Below are positions 16,149-26,090 of a stretch of 64,000 bases of DNA, piece after piece (the first letter of the stretch is position 1; every line of letters begins with the position of its first letter). The notes under the pieces are model-generated. The model was not told where the DNA came from and made no database searches. It saw only the letters and a program-made list of their open reading frames with translations. The stretch spans positions 102,117-166,116 of the forward strand of contig CAYYOV010000002.1 of the NCBI GenBank assembly GCA_964473365.1, read 5' to 3'. Source of the DNA: 2-02-FULL-55-14 sp964473365. GTDB lineage: Bacteria > Bacteroidota > Ignavibacteria > UBA10030. The translations under genes and the position numbers were made by a program.

Positions 16149-19100
16149 ATGACGTACGGTCAAGCGATTACGCGCCTGCTTACGGCTTCGCTGTTGTTGG
16201 TGATGGCGTGCCAGAACCCGGAGGAAGAAGGCCCGGGCGGAGGGACCACGGTCTCGACGATCCTCAGCGGAAGGGTCCTCAGAAGCGACAACGGCACGGC
16301 CGTCCCAGGGGCCTACGTGCGGGACATCTCGAATGCGAGCAAGGTCGACACGACCGACGCGAACGGGACGTTTGCGCTGAGCTACGACCTGGCCGCGGGC
16401 CAGTCGTACGCGACCACCATCTATGCCACACGCACGCCCGGTTTTGGCAACGATTCGGCGTCGGTGACGTTGCAGTCAGGGACCAATCAGTCCGTCGACC
16501 TCATCCTCGTGGCCGACAGCACGAGCCCTCCGACCAATCCCGGGCAAACGTCCGGCCAGCCGGCCAGCGTCGTGCTCGTGGGGACAGAGGCAACGACCAT
16601 TTCTATCCGCGGGACCGGATATAACGAATCATCCCTCCTCACGTTCGAAGTACGCGACTCGCTCGGGAATGCGATCCTCGGCGCGAATGGACCAAACGTG
16701 AAATTCGCGATCGTGGGTGGGCCGAATGGAGGCGAATATGTCTATCCGACGGTGGCACAGGTGGTCGCGGGGACAGGTCGGATCTCCACGCGGCTGAATG
16801 CGGGCACCAAGCCCGGTGTCATCCAGATCCAGGCGAGCACGCGGAACGATTCCGTCCTCTCTGCCCCTGCGCGTGTGACGATCGCGAGTGGTCTCCCGTA
16901 TGGACCCAATGCTTCTATCGGACGCAGCAAGGCAAACGTAGCAGGTGGGTTGTTCGACAACGAACGCGTTCGTATCACGGTCTTCCTGGGTGACCGATAC
17001 CAGAACCCGGTCCCGCCAGGTACAGCCGTTTACTTCACGACCACGGGCGGCATCATTCAGCCGACTGCGTTCACGGACCAAGATGGCCAGGCGAGCGTCG
17101 ATCTGATCACGGCCAATCCACGGCCGGCAGGGGGCGTCGCCATCATCACGGCCCGAACCATTGGTGATACGGCTGCCCGTAAAGCAGATAGCCTCATCCA
17201 ATTGCAGACGCAGGTAGTGTTCTCGGGCGCGACTATCATCACGGCTCCGACGGCAGCGTTCGGCGTTCCTGACAGCGGTTCGTACAGCTTCGCGTATTCC
17301 GTGCTCGACGCCAACGGCAACCCGTTGGTCGCCGGGACGACCATCCTCGTCACGCTCGACGGCCCGGGGGCCGCAGACCTGGAGGCGCAGGGCGATGTTG
17401 ATGTGACGATGAAGGATTCTCCGAATCCGGCAGACGGGAACTTCAACGTGAAGATCGTCGACAAGACCCGAGGTGGGACCGGAGGGTTCTTCGCGGTCAA
17501 TATTAAGGTCAAGGGTCAGAATGGCGAGGCCTTCCACACCTTCAATGGATTGGCCCTGACGACCGGTGGCGGTGGTGGATCCGTTTCTTCAACGAGCACC
17601 CCTCGTAGCATCGCACTGAGCTCGATCAGTTCTCGTACGTTGTCGGTCAAAGGGACCGGTGCGGGTGAAACAGCGCGCCTGACGTTCATCGTTCGGGATT
17701 CGCTCGGCAATCCGGTCGGCAACCCGTTGGATCCCTCCGTGAAGTCGTTCGTAACTTTCTCGATCAATCCATCGAGCGGTCTGGGCGGAGCGTTCGTGTA
17801 CCCGTCGGGCGATTCGACGGACGTCAATGGACAAGTTGGAGTGAACTTCAATTCAGGTACGCAGGCCGGTGTCGTGCAGGTCGTGGCAAGCACCGTGACC
17901 GCCGCTGGAACGATTACGGCTTCACCGGTGCAAATCACGATCCAGGGTGGTCTGCCTGATTCGAACAGGTTCGTCGTAACGCTGGACCAGACGAACATGC
18001 CGGGCCTCGTCAAGACGGGTACGCTGGGCCAGGTGGCCGTCCAAGCGGCCGACGAATTCGGCAATGCCGTGCAACCCGGTACGGCGATCTACTTCACGAC
18101 CAACATCGGCCTCATCAAGGCGTCCTCGGTTACGAATGAATCGGGCGTCGCGACCGCCCCGCTGAGCGGAGGCGTCGTTGGTGCTTCGACCGGACAGGGG
18201 ACGGTTACTGTTCAGACGCTTGGTAAGAGTGGAGAAACTGTCCAGAAACAGCTGCCGTTCTTGTTCACGGGCGCTCCGGTCATTTCAAATGTCCCTGCGA
18301 GCGGCTTCAGCATTCCGGACAGCGGATTCTACAGCTTCTCGTTCACCGTGGCCGATGCGAACGGCAATCCGCTTTCAAAGGGTGCGACGATCACCGTCAC
18401 AAAGGACGGAGCCGGATCGTCCGACCTGTCGCTCACGGGCGACGTCAATCGTACGATGATCGATACGCGCTCGGTCGCTGCGACGACGTTCAACGTGACG
18501 GCGACGGACAAGTCGAATGGCGGGCCATCGGGTCCGGTCACCTTCACGATCAGCGTCTCCGGCCCCAATGGTGAAGCTACCGCAAGCTTCACGGGCTCGC
18601 AGCTTGTCACCGGACAACCCGGTACGGGTGGCTCAGGTTCTGGATTCGCTTCGAGCATCGAATTCCTCGGTTCACAAGGCAATGTGCGCACGCTGTCTGT
18701 GCGAGGCACGGGAGCGAATGAGGCGGTCATCGTCCGCTTTGTAGTCAAGGATTCGCTCGGGAGCCCTGTCGACCTGAACCATCGTGCGACAGTAACGCTG
18801 AGCATCCAGGGAGGTCCGGGAGGAGGGGAGTTCCTCTCGCCGACGCCGACGTCACTCTTAACGGACGCCAGCGGTCAGGTCTATGCGACATTGAATTCTG
18901 GGACGAAAGCCGGCGTGTTGCAGTTGCTGGCAACAGCGATCGTGAACGGCCGGACCATCACGTCGGCTCCGATCGCCTTCACGATCTACGGTGGTCTGCC
19001 CTATGCGGGCGGTATGACCGTCTGGACGGACGTTTCGAATGTCCCGGGTCTGGTCGTGAGTGGCACACCGTTAGCCACAGTCAACGTTCAGTTGGCCGAT

Positions 19101-20765
19101 GCCTACGGAAACCCGGTCCAACCAGGTACATCAATCTACTTCAGCACAACAGGCGGTTTGATTACGCCCTCGGCCGTGACCGATGCGACGGGTAAAGCGA
19201 ACGCGACGCTCTTCGGCGGCCTCCCGTACCCTGTGAGTGGGATCGATACCGTCACTGTTACGACCGTCGGAGCGAACAACGCGACTGTATCGAAGCAGAT
19301 TGCGCTGACGTTCTCGGGTGCGCCCGTGTTGACAGTCCTGAATGTGCCGACGGATACGCTGACGATTCTGGACGGCGGATACTTCGACCTCGATTTCCGC
19401 TTGGCCGACGCTGCCGGGAATCCATTGGCGCAGGGCAATTCGGCCTCGGTGACCATCTCATCGCTCGGGAACGCTGCAACAAGCGTGACCTTGGCCGGAG
19501 ATATCACGACGACTACGATCGATACGCGTCTCGCAAGTACAACGTCGCGACGCGTCCGGTTGACGGATGCGGTAGCCAACGGCGGGAACTATGGTCCGTT
19601 CACGATCAGGATACGATCAACCGGACCCAATGGAACGGCAGAGAAGGTGCTGGGTGGCATTCTGGGAGCGCCGTCGTCCATCACGCCTCCTTCGGCGACG
19701 GTCAAGAACCCGGCGCAGATCGCATTCATCGGTGTCTCCGCTTCGGACGTCTATGTGTCTGGTGTTGGAGCCCTCGAGAATTCTGTTATCACGTATGAGG
19801 TACGCGATTCGCTGGGCAACGCTATCGAAGCCAACCCGCGCGCGTATGTGAATTTCTCCATCACCTTCTTCCCGAATACATTTGTACCGGGTGGCACGAG
19901 CCCGGTCCTCATTCCAGGTTCTGACAGTACGGATAATGCCGGGCGAGCCCGCGTCTCGATGTCGTCAGGGACTCGTGCTGGTGTTGTGCAGATCGTCGCC
20001 AGCACGGTCGTGGGCATCAAGACCATCACGTCGCTTCCGGTGAAGATCACGATCCATGCCGGTTTCCCCGATCAACGGCACTTCACCATGGCACCCGACC
20101 GGTACAACTTCCCGGGTCTTGATAAGGCCTTCGTGACACAAAAGGTGACGGTCCAAGTGGCCGACAAGTATAGCAATCCTGTCCAGGCCGGGACGGCCGT
20201 CTATTTCTACAGCACGCATGGTACGATGCAGACCGGCGGAGGATCGCCTGGCCTCACAGACCTGAACGGATTCGTCTCGCAGACGCTGTATTCCGCGAAT
20301 CCGTATCCGGAGGGCGTTGATTCGCTCGCGATCGGCAAAGGGTTCACCTACATCTATTCACAGACCCTCGGTGAGTCCGGCGCGCAGGTGATCGATTCGC
20401 TCGAGATACTTTGGACCGGTCAGCCTATCATTACCCGGACCTCCGGACCGAGCAGCTTCACGATAATCAATGGCGGGAGTGGAGGCCCGTGGACCTTCTC
20501 TGTTGTCGATCGGTTCGGTCATCCGATGTCGGGCGGTACATCCATTAGTGTCTCCGCCGGCGACGGAACCGTGAACGGCGATGCTGATGCCACCATCACT
20601 GACACCAAGGTCGGCGGTGCGGGCGTCACAGACTTCACGATTACCGTGGATGATTCGGATCCGGCAGATACTGATCCTCCGGCGAATGTGTTGCTGACAG
20701 TCGTCGTGACTCATCCGGTCTACGGTACCTACAAGAAAATCATCGCGACGGGTACCATCGACTAG
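16149..20765 (+). CDS. Giant surface lipoprotein with carboxypeptidase-like domain and four tandem Ig-type super-repeats
   Basis: 1538 residues, ATG at 16149 with GGGAGG just upstream. The signal sequence ends in LVMAC (Cys21), a lipobox, so it is probably an anchored lipoprotein. Residues ~38-105 look like a CarboxypepD_reg beta-sandwich (GRVLRSDNGTAVPGAYV..). Four super-repeats of about 350 residues follow, each beginning at a FEVRDSLGN-type motif (DNA near 16651, 17692, 18745 and 19801). Each unit appears to hold three Ig/invasin-like subdomains: a VRDSLGNxI unit, a NPVxxGTAVYFTT unit and a DANGNPLxxGTTI unit. A partial last unit closes the protein. There is no T9SS C-terminal domain. Family: Big_1/intimin-type adhesins. 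It follows pilQ, so co-transport or co-function is possible but unproven. Confidence 0.82.
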   Translation: MTYGQAITRLLTASLLLVMACQNPEEEGPGGGTTVSTILSGRVLRSDNGTAVPGAYVRDISNASKVDTTDANGTFALSYDLAAGQSYATTIYATRTPGFGNDSASVTLQSGTNQSVDLILVADSTSPPTNPGQTSGQPASVVLVGTEATTISIRGTGYNESSLLTFEVRDSLGNAILGANGPNVKFAIVGGPNGGEYVYPTVAQVVAGTGRISTRLNAGTKPGVIQIQASTRNDSVLSAPARVTIASGLPYGPNASIGRSKANVAGGLFDNERVRITVFLGDRYQNPVPPGTAVYFTTTGGIIQPTAFTDQDGQASVDLITANPRPAGGVAIITARTIGDTAARKADSLIQLQTQVVFSGATIITAPTAAFGVPDSGSYSFAYSVLDANGNPLVAGTTILVTLDGPGAADLEAQGDVDVTMKDSPNPADGNFNVKIVDKTRGGTGGFFAVNIKVKGQNGEAFHTFNGLALTTGGGGGSVSSTSTPRSIALSSISSRTLSVKGTGAGETARLTFIVRDSLGNPVGNPLDPSVKSFVTFSINPSSGLGGAFVYPSGDSTDVNGQVGVNFNSGTQAGVVQVVASTVTAAGTITASPVQITIQGGLPDSNRFVVTLDQTNMPGLVKTGTLGQVAVQAADEFGNAVQPGTAIYFTTNIGLIKASSVTNESGVATAPLSGGVVGASTGQGTVTVQTLGKSGETVQKQLPFLFTGAPVISNVPASGFSIPDSGFYSFSFTVADANGNPLSKGATITVTKDGAGSSDLSLTGDVNRTMIDTRSVAATTFNVTATDKSNGGPSGPVTFTISVSGPNGEATASFTGSQLVTGQPGTGGSGSGFASSIEFLGSQGNVRTLSVRGTGANEAVIVRFVVKDSLGSPVDLNHRATVTLSIQGGPGGGEFLSPTPTSLLTDASGQVYATLNSGTKAGVLQLLATAIVNGRTITSAPIAFTIYGGLPYAGGMTVWTDVSNVPGLVVSGTPLATVNVQLADAYGNPVQPGTSIYFSTTGGLITPSAVTDATGKANATLFGGLPYPVSGIDTVTVTTVGANNATVSKQIALTFSGAPVLTVLNVPTDTLTILDGGYFDLDFRLADAAGNPLAQGNSASVTISSLGNAATSVTLAGDITTTTIDTRLASTTSRRVRLTDAVANGGNYGPFTIRIRSTGPNGTAEKVLGGILGAPSSITPPSATVKNPAQIAFIGVSASDVYVSGVGALENSVITYEVRDSLGNAIEANPRAYVNFSITFFPNTFVPGGTSPVLIPGSDSTDNAGRARVSMSSGTRAGVVQIVASTVVGIKTITSLPVKITIHAGFPDQRHFTMAPDRYNFPGLDKAFVTQKVTVQVADKYSNPVQAGTAVYFYSTHGTMQTGGGSPGLTDLNGFVSQTLYSANPYPEGVDSLAIGKGFTYIYSQTLGESGAQVIDSLEILWTGQPIITRTSGPSSFTIINGGSGGPWTFSVVDRFGHPMSGGTSISVSAGDGTVNGDADATITDTKVGGAGVTDFTITVDDSDPADTDPPANVLLTVVVTHPVYGTYKKIIATGTID

Positions 20766-20792
20766 ACCTCGCACGCTCTTGCGTTGATCCAG

Positions 20793-20819
20793 ACCCCGTT
20801 CTCGAGAAGAGGACGGGGT
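20793..20819 (+). terminator. Candidate terminator of the Ig-repeat gene
   Basis: ACCCCGT (20793-20799) pairs with ACGGGGT (20813-20819) across a 13-base loop, followed by TTTGGTGTTTCT. It lies 28 bp after the stop codon. Confidence 0.6.
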
Positions 20820-21045
20820 TTGGTGTTTCTAGAAGAGAACTCAGAGAGGAGAAAGAAGAAGAGAGAGGCCAGAAGTCAGGAGCAAGCCCCGAGCGAAGCC
20901 GCGCGCGAGCTTCGAGTCGAGGGGTCGGAGCTCAGATGGCAGAAGCCACGGGGCAAAGGTCGACTGCGTCGTGCTTTGGGACGTGAGGGGTGCCGCTATT
21001 CGCTACGGGGGCCACTGAAGCGATGAGGGAATATCTGCGGCAATG

Positions 21046-22026
21046 CTACAAAAGCCCTTCGCTCCTGAACCACGCGACTGTCTCGCGCACCGTTTGCCTC
21101 AGAAATCGTGGCTCATAGCCGAGTTCGCAGACGGCTTTCTCGGAGGAGTACCTCCGATCCCGGCCGATCCCAGAAGTCAATTCTCGCGTCACCCACGGCT
21201 TGACTCGTAGAATAGCCGCGCAGACCTCGACGGTGGCTGCGATGCCGCGTACCAGCAGAGTTGGTACGACGAATCGTGGCGCCATGCCGCCCGTTTCCTC
21301 TGCCACAATCTGGAAGATCTCTCGGAACGTTCGGTTCTCGCCCGCAAGAATGTACCGCTCACCTATGCGGCCACGCTCCGCGGCTGCAATATGGCCTGCG
21401 ACAACATCGTCCACCGATACGATATTGGTTCCCCCTTCGGTTGCGTAGAAGATGCGCCGACGTGCGACATCCCGGACAATACGCCCGCCGTGTACACGAT
21501 GGTCGCGAGGTCCCAGGATGACGGCCGGATTGACCACAACGGCGGGTAGTCCAAGCCGAACGGCCCGGAGGACGATACGCTCCGACTCCCACTTGCTCAT
21601 CCGATATCCGACTGGCCGCGGGCCTGGAACAAATGGCGTCGATTCGGTCATGATACCATCGTCCGGGTCGGGCCCGATGGTGGCGATCGAACTGGTGTGG
21701 ATGAACCGCTTCACTCCTGTGCGGATCGCGGCGTCGACGACAGTTTGGGTTCCTGCGACGTTGACGGCATACATTCGGTCTCGGTCACGGGACCAATGGG
21801 AGATGATGGCGGCCGTGTGGAAGACGGTGTCGCAACCGTTCATCGCCCGACGGACTGCGTCAGGGTCGCGTACGTCACCACGGATGATCTCGGCCGTGGC
21901 GTCAGAAAGGCCCCGCTCGTTCGTCCCCCGCGCGAGGACACGAACCTGCACACCTCGCTGAACGAGCGAGTGGACAAGATTCGCGCCGACGAGGCCGCTA
22001 CCACCCGTGACGAGAGCGGTCCTCAT
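21046..22026 (-). CDS. NAD-dependent epimerase/dehydratase (extended SDR)
   Basis: 326 residues. Rossmann motif TGGSGLVG (residues ~7-14), DVRDPD for the adenine pocket, and an active-site pair Y141xxxK145 within YRMSK, with Ser at HTSSIA. These define an extended short-chain dehydrogenase using NAD(P). The overall pattern (VNVAGTQTVVDAA, PAVVVNPAVILGP) resembles dihydroflavonol-4-reductase/3-beta-HSD-like and hopanoid-associated sugar-epimerase-like enzymes, but the substrate cannot be read from sequence. It is the last gene of a minus-strand run after the GT39-like gene (78 bp gap). A role in lipid or glycan metabolism would fit the neighbour but is inference. Confidence 0.82.
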   Translation of the reverse strand: MRTALVTGGSGLVGANLVHSLVQRGVQVRVLARGTNERGLSDATAEIIRGDVRDPDAVRRAMNGCDTVFHTAAIISHWSRDRDRMYAVNVAGTQTVVDAAIRTGVKRFIHTSSIATIGPDPDDGIMTESTPFVPGPRPVGYRMSKWESERIVLRAVRLGLPAVVVNPAVILGPRDHRVHGGRIVRDVARRRIFYATEGGTNIVSVDDVVAGHIAAAERGRIGERYILAGENRTFREIFQIVAEETGGMAPRFVVPTLLVRGIAATVEVCAAILRVKPWVTRELTSGIGRDRRYSSEKAVCELGYEPRFLRQTVRETVAWFRSEGLL

Positions 22027-22103
22027 GAGGAAGCAGGGAGCAACGCGACATGCGACAATCTAACCCAAAGCATGAGAGAACGGAGACTGGAAAGGGCGGA
22101 CAT

Positions 22104-24476
22104 TCATGGAAGATTTCGGTAGCGGTCTGCGCCGGCGGTTCGGCCGGTATTCGTCAGGATTTCAACTGTTCGCGTGCGAGCGTCCTGTGGCAAGGCCATC
22201 CACGCACGGTCAGCCATGTCGAGAGCCTCTTCGGGAAGGCCGATGCGCTCATAGACGCGCGAGATATCCAGCAGTCGTATAGCCCGAGCCTCAGGGGCCG
22301 ATGTTTTGGGAAGAAGCCCGGAAAGCGAATCGATCGCCACGAATCCACGGACAACGGGATTCTCCGGGTCGATAGCTCTGAGGGTGGCCAAACAACTTCG
22401 GGCGGCGACGCTGTCTCCTGCTTGATATCGATAATGCATGTTCCAGAGCAACGACTCAAAATGCCGGGGATCGGCCTCCAGGGCGGAGTCGCTGAATGCG
22501 ATCGCCTGTTCGCCATATCCAAGGTCCCAGGCCATGCGACTCGCCTGGAAGAACCAGTGTGCCCGGTCAGCACCGACGCCGCCACCGGCGGCGGCGTTCA
22601 GGGCCTGAGCAAGCGACAGCAGTACGCGGCCGGGCGGGGTGTACGAAGTGGACCGCGGAGTCGAGAACAACCGTTGCTGCGCGGCGACAGCCTCTTCGAG
22701 CGAACCTCCGAGGGCCGCTGCAACGACACGTTGATAGGCGACCTCCACATTGACGGGATCGATGCCGTTGGCCATCGCCAGAAGGGAATCCGCAACATGG
22801 AACCGGCCGCGGTGGATCGCCGTTCGGGCGTCATGAACGAGGCTGAGGACTCCCTCCAGCGGATCGGGCGCCGTGTGTCGCTCCGATAATCCCTCTCGAG
22901 CACGATTTCGAACGCGATAGGCTGTGAGCCATCCGGCCGCAGCGATCGTGTCGAACCTGAATCGATGCGATTCAGCAAGTTGGATCTCGTGCGACCGTAT
23001 ACCCGACCGAACTTGCTGGACCAATAGTACGTGTACGTCGAACTCACGAAGCATCGACTCGAACATCGGCAGCGGCACGGCCCGGTTGACTTCGAGTACG
23101 CTCCGGCCCCGGACGAACGGAACGATCTCCTTCGACGCACTGGCGATCACAATGCCGGGTTCGGTGACTGACATGAGCGCATCGCCCGCCAACTGCCACG
23201 GAGTGGCGTAATAGCCTGTCGCATGGAATGGTGCGCCTCCCTCTCGATGCGCTTCGACGGCGTTTCGGTACTGGACGTTCGACCCGAGAAGCTCGGCCAC
23301 GGCAGACGCATTGAGGATCACGAGTAGAGATGTGGCAACCGCGGCGAACGCCGCTCCTCCCTTCGGAAGGGCCGCCACAAGTCGCGAAACGCCCATTGCC
23401 ACCCAGATCAGGAGGAACGGGATGGCGGGGAGGAAGAAGCGAATATCCTGCAACGGATACAGGAGGATGATCCCTGCATAGAAGCAGAAAAACAAGATGC
23501 GGATTAGCGCCGTTTGGGATGTGCGAATGTCGCTCCAGATACCTGCGGCAACGAGCGGAAGGAAGATCAGGGCCGTCCAACCTTTCACGAGATTCAGGAG
23601 GGACACCATACCGACGAAGATATCGGTCGGATTGCGGATCAAGTTGAGGGGAAAGGGCACCAGAGCCATGCCGCTCAGCTCGAACTGGTACGACCGAATG
23701 TTGATGACAAAGCGCTGCAACCATTCCTGCCAGATCGGTGCGGATGACGGCGTGACGAAATGTTCGAAGATGAACTGAATGTTCGTGGATTGAGATGATT
23801 CTGGGACGCCGACGATCACCATGTTCCGGAGTGTCCACAGTCCGACTGCAGCGATCATCGCTACGGCAAGCGTTACGGCGAAACGATAGTGACGTCGGAC
23901 AACAGCATCGATCACGAATGCAGCGACGACGGCCACACTGATCTCCCGGAGGAGCGGCATGAGGGCCAGCGCTGCGACGACCAGGACGGTCTCAGCGACG
24001 GTCCACAGACGCTGGGTCGCCCGTTCACGCATCCATAATGCGAAGAATACGAGCATGAAGAAGGGGGCTTCGGACAGCGCCTCTGTGAAGATCACGAGGG
24101 TGAGCGGCGTAATGGCGAAGAGCCACACAACGATGTGTGCTGTTCGGACCGGAAGCCAGGTGCGGAGCCAGAGCAGGAAAAGCGCGAGTGCGGTCAGCCC
24201 GTAGAGGAGGGTCATCGTCTTTGCAGCCAGAAGTGAACCACCTGCGATCCACTGTGTTGGGATGATCCAGACCGGATACAACGGCGCGTTGACGACGTAG
24301 GCCTCAGGGACCGGTTGTGTTGCATCGACCCACCCAAGCCCACGACTGAGGCTCTCGGCCCAGATAAGATAGCGCGTGGAATCCGTGTAGAGCGAAAGGT
24401 CGTTCATCCGCGTCCAGCCGGCCAGCGCGAACAGCGACAGAACGAGGATGAGTGAAAGGCGTTCGCTTCGGGTCAT
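22104..24476 (-). CDS. Membrane glycosyltransferase-like protein (GT39/ArnT-like) with C-terminal TPR region
   Basis: 790 residues. The first ~470 residues contain about ten hydrophobic helices starting with LSLILVLSLFALAGW. An early luminal loop has the acidic pair in NDLSLYTDSTRYLIWAESLSRG, the layout of GT-C enzymes that move sugars from polyprenyl-phosphate donors. The last ~270 residues are soluble with helical repeats (YQRVVAAALGGSLEEAVAAQQ, FSDSALEADPRHFESLLWN, SRVYERIGLPEEALDMADRA) that read as TPRs. The gene overlaps the UDG gene upstream by four bases. The donor and acceptor are unknown. A GT-C domain joined to a TPR tail is unusual but seen in some FCB proteins. Confidence 0.72.
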   Translation of the reverse strand: MTRSERLSLILVLSLFALAGWTRMNDLSLYTDSTRYLIWAESLSRGLGWVDATQPVPEAYVVNAPLYPVWIIPTQWIAGGSLLAAKTMTLLYGLTALALFLLWLRTWLPVRTAHIVVWLFAITPLTLVIFTEALSEAPFFMLVFFALWMRERATQRLWTVAETVLVVAALALMPLLREISVAVVAAFVIDAVVRRHYRFAVTLAVAMIAAVGLWTLRNMVIVGVPESSQSTNIQFIFEHFVTPSSAPIWQEWLQRFVINIRSYQFELSGMALVPFPLNLIRNPTDIFVGMVSLLNLVKGWTALIFLPLVAAGIWSDIRTSQTALIRILFFCFYAGIILLYPLQDIRFFLPAIPFLLIWVAMGVSRLVAALPKGGAAFAAVATSLLVILNASAVAELLGSNVQYRNAVEAHREGGAPFHATGYYATPWQLAGDALMSVTEPGIVIASASKEIVPFVRGRSVLEVNRAVPLPMFESMLREFDVHVLLVQQVRSGIRSHEIQLAESHRFRFDTIAAAGWLTAYRVRNRAREGLSERHTAPDPLEGVLSLVHDARTAIHRGRFHVADSLLAMANGIDPVNVEVAYQRVVAAALGGSLEEAVAAQQRLFSTPRSTSYTPPGRVLLSLAQALNAAAGGGVGADRAHWFFQASRMAWDLGYGEQAIAFSDSALEADPRHFESLLWNMHYRYQAGDSVAARSCLATLRAIDPENPVVRGFVAIDSLSGLLPKTSAPEARAIRLLDISRVYERIGLPEEALDMADRAWMALPQDARTRTVEILTNTGRTAGADRYRNLP

Positions 24477-25180
24477 GGTCGGTCCAAAAGGGTCCTGATC
24501 CGGCGGAAGATCGCGTGGAACATCGGTCGCGTCAATCGTCCGGTGAAGGTGTTCTGCTGACTTGGATGGTATGAGCCCAGGATCGTAAGACCGCTGGCCA
24601 GTCGCGCTTCGACTCCGTGCCCAAACGGTGGGACATGCAGCGGGGCATTCGTAGAATGCTTCCCCGAACCCACGGAAGCTGCAACGTTGCCCGCGTCATA
24701 CCCGATCTTGCCCAGCCCCAAGATCACACGGACCCTTCGCAAATGCTCCATCTCCCATTCGAGGAAGGGGCGGCATGCGGCCAGTTCGTCAGGTGTTGGC
24801 TTGTTATCAGGAGGGGCGCAACGACAGGTGGCAGTGATGAAACAATCGGTGAGCGTGAGCCCGTCCGCACGATCGGTCGACGTTGGCTGACTTGCGAACC
24901 CGAACCGATGGAGTGCCTCCGTCAGCCAGTCCCCGCTCCGGTCGCCGGTGAACATGCGGCCAGTACGGTTGGCGCCGTGTGCCGCGGGCGCCAGGCCGAT
25001 GATCAACAATCGGGCTTTCGTATCTCCGAATCCGGGGACCGGTCGGCCCCAGTATGCGTCTGAGCTGAACCTGCGGACCTTCACGGCTGCGACGTGCTCG
25101 CGCCACGAGACCAATCGTACGCACCGACGGCAGGATGTGATGGCGGCGTTGTGTCGCCGCCAGGAAGGGGAAGAGGTCAC
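24473..25180 (-). CDS. Uracil-DNA glycosylase family 5 (UDGb)
   Basis: 235 residues. Motif 1 GLAPAAHGANRTGRMFTGD and motif 2 HPSQQNTFTGRLT are the hallmark of UDGb, which removes uracil and some other deaminated bases from DNA. A cysteine-rich set near the N-terminus (CRRC at 17-20) and TCRCAPP further on match the four Cys that hold the Fe-S cluster of family 4/5 enzymes. In UDGb, motif 1 has no Asp/Asn general base, consistent with the GLAPAAHG form seen here. It sits in an operon with overlaps of four bases on both sides (hydrolase upstream, GT39-like gene downstream), which looks like compact packing rather than shared function. Confidence 0.9.
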   Translation of the reverse strand: MTSSPSWRRHNAAITSCRRCVRLVSWREHVAAVKVRRFSSDAYWGRPVPGFGDTKARLLIIGLAPAAHGANRTGRMFTGDRSGDWLTEALHRFGFASQPTSTDRADGLTLTDCFITATCRCAPPDNKPTPDELAACRPFLEWEMEHLRRVRVILGLGKIGYDAGNVAASVGSGKHSTNAPLHVPPFGHGVEARLASGLTILGSYHPSQQNTFTGRLTRPMFHAIFRRIRTLLDRP

Positions 25181-25974
25181 ACCTGTTTCAAGAAGCCAAC
25201 GATGGCCTGGTTGAACTCAGACTCGTTCTCGATGTTCGAGAGATGGCCCGCCCCGGCAATGACTGTCAGGTGCGAACCCGGGATCGCCTTATGCATCGCT
25301 TCAGAAGCGGCCGGCGGAGTCAGCGTGTCATGCTCTCCGACAAGGATGAGGGTGGGCACCGAGATCTTGCTGAGCGATGCCGTGGTGTCGGTGCGGGCTG
25401 CAAGGGCCACCAGGGTTCCGGCGATTCCCAGTTGCGTATTCCCCCGGATGAGCGACTTGACAAACTCCACGGCTTGCGGTTGGCCGGCAAGGTTCTGCGG
25501 CGCGAAGACGGCCTTCACGAAGCTCTCTGCGAATGCGGGAACGCCCTCGCGCTTCACCGCCATGATCGATGCCGATCGCTTGATCTTTGCCTCGTTCGGG
25601 TCGGCTTCACTGCGCGTATCAGCGAGGATGAGGGCACGCACCCGTTCGGGAAATCGTTCGATGGCCCGCAGGGCCACATACCCTCCCATCGACAGTCCGC
25701 ACAGTACGGCCTTGTCGATCACCAGATGGTCGAGCAACGCCATAAGGTCGTCGACGAGGAACTCGATCGTGTACTGGCCGTCGGCCACCTGGCTTTCGCC
25801 ATGTCCGCGCAGGTCGTAGCTGATCGCGCGGATGCCGTGGGGGAGGGCCCGCATCTGGGCATCCCACATGCGGTGGCTGAATGGGAAGCCGTGAATGAAC
25901 ACCACGGGGAGCCCGGCAGGGGTGCCGCGCTCCACATAATTGATCGTGACACCACTCGGCAAGTAGACCTTCAT
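25177..25974 (-). CDS. Alpha/beta hydrolase
   Basis: 265 residues from the ATG at 25974, chosen because GGAGGTCACG precedes it directly; the upstream in-frame ATG at 25998 has no such site. It shows the alpha/beta-hydrolase order: oxyanion HGFPFSHRMW, DLRGHGES, nucleophile elbow GLSMGG with Ser95, a late acidic residue in LVGEHDTLTPP, and the base His in GAGHLSNIE. The pattern is of the 3-oxoadipate enol-lactonase/BioH-like esterase group, but no specific substrate can be named. It overlaps the UDGb gene by four bases and lies 116 bp downstream of citrate synthase. Confidence 0.85.
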   Translation of the reverse strand: MKVYLPSGVTINYVERGTPAGLPVVFIHGFPFSHRMWDAQMRALPHGIRAISYDLRGHGESQVADGQYTIEFLVDDLMALLDHLVIDKAVLCGLSMGGYVALRAIERFPERVRALILADTRSEADPNEAKIKRSASIMAVKREGVPAFAESFVKAVFAPQNLAGQPQAVEFVKSLIRGNTQLGIAGTLVALAARTDTTASLSKISVPTLILVGEHDTLTPPAASEAMHKAIPGSHLTVIAGAGHLSNIENESEFNQAIVGFLKQV

Positions 25975-26090
25975 CGTGACCTCCGATCCAATGACCATTG
26001 GTGCTGATGATCAGCCATCGCAACGATCGGCCGTGGCCAGCTTCGGCGAACTGGTCCCGGGCGAGTATTGAACGGAGACCGTAGGGTCGC

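Noticed and set aside
16600..20600. Regular repeats that could be mistaken for a CRISPR or satellite array
   Set aside because: They are in-frame protein repeats of about 1,050 bp within one gene.
20784..21026. 80-codon frame after the Ig-repeat gene
   Set aside because: It overlaps the terminator hairpin and a purine-rich low-complexity tract; composition is not protein-like.
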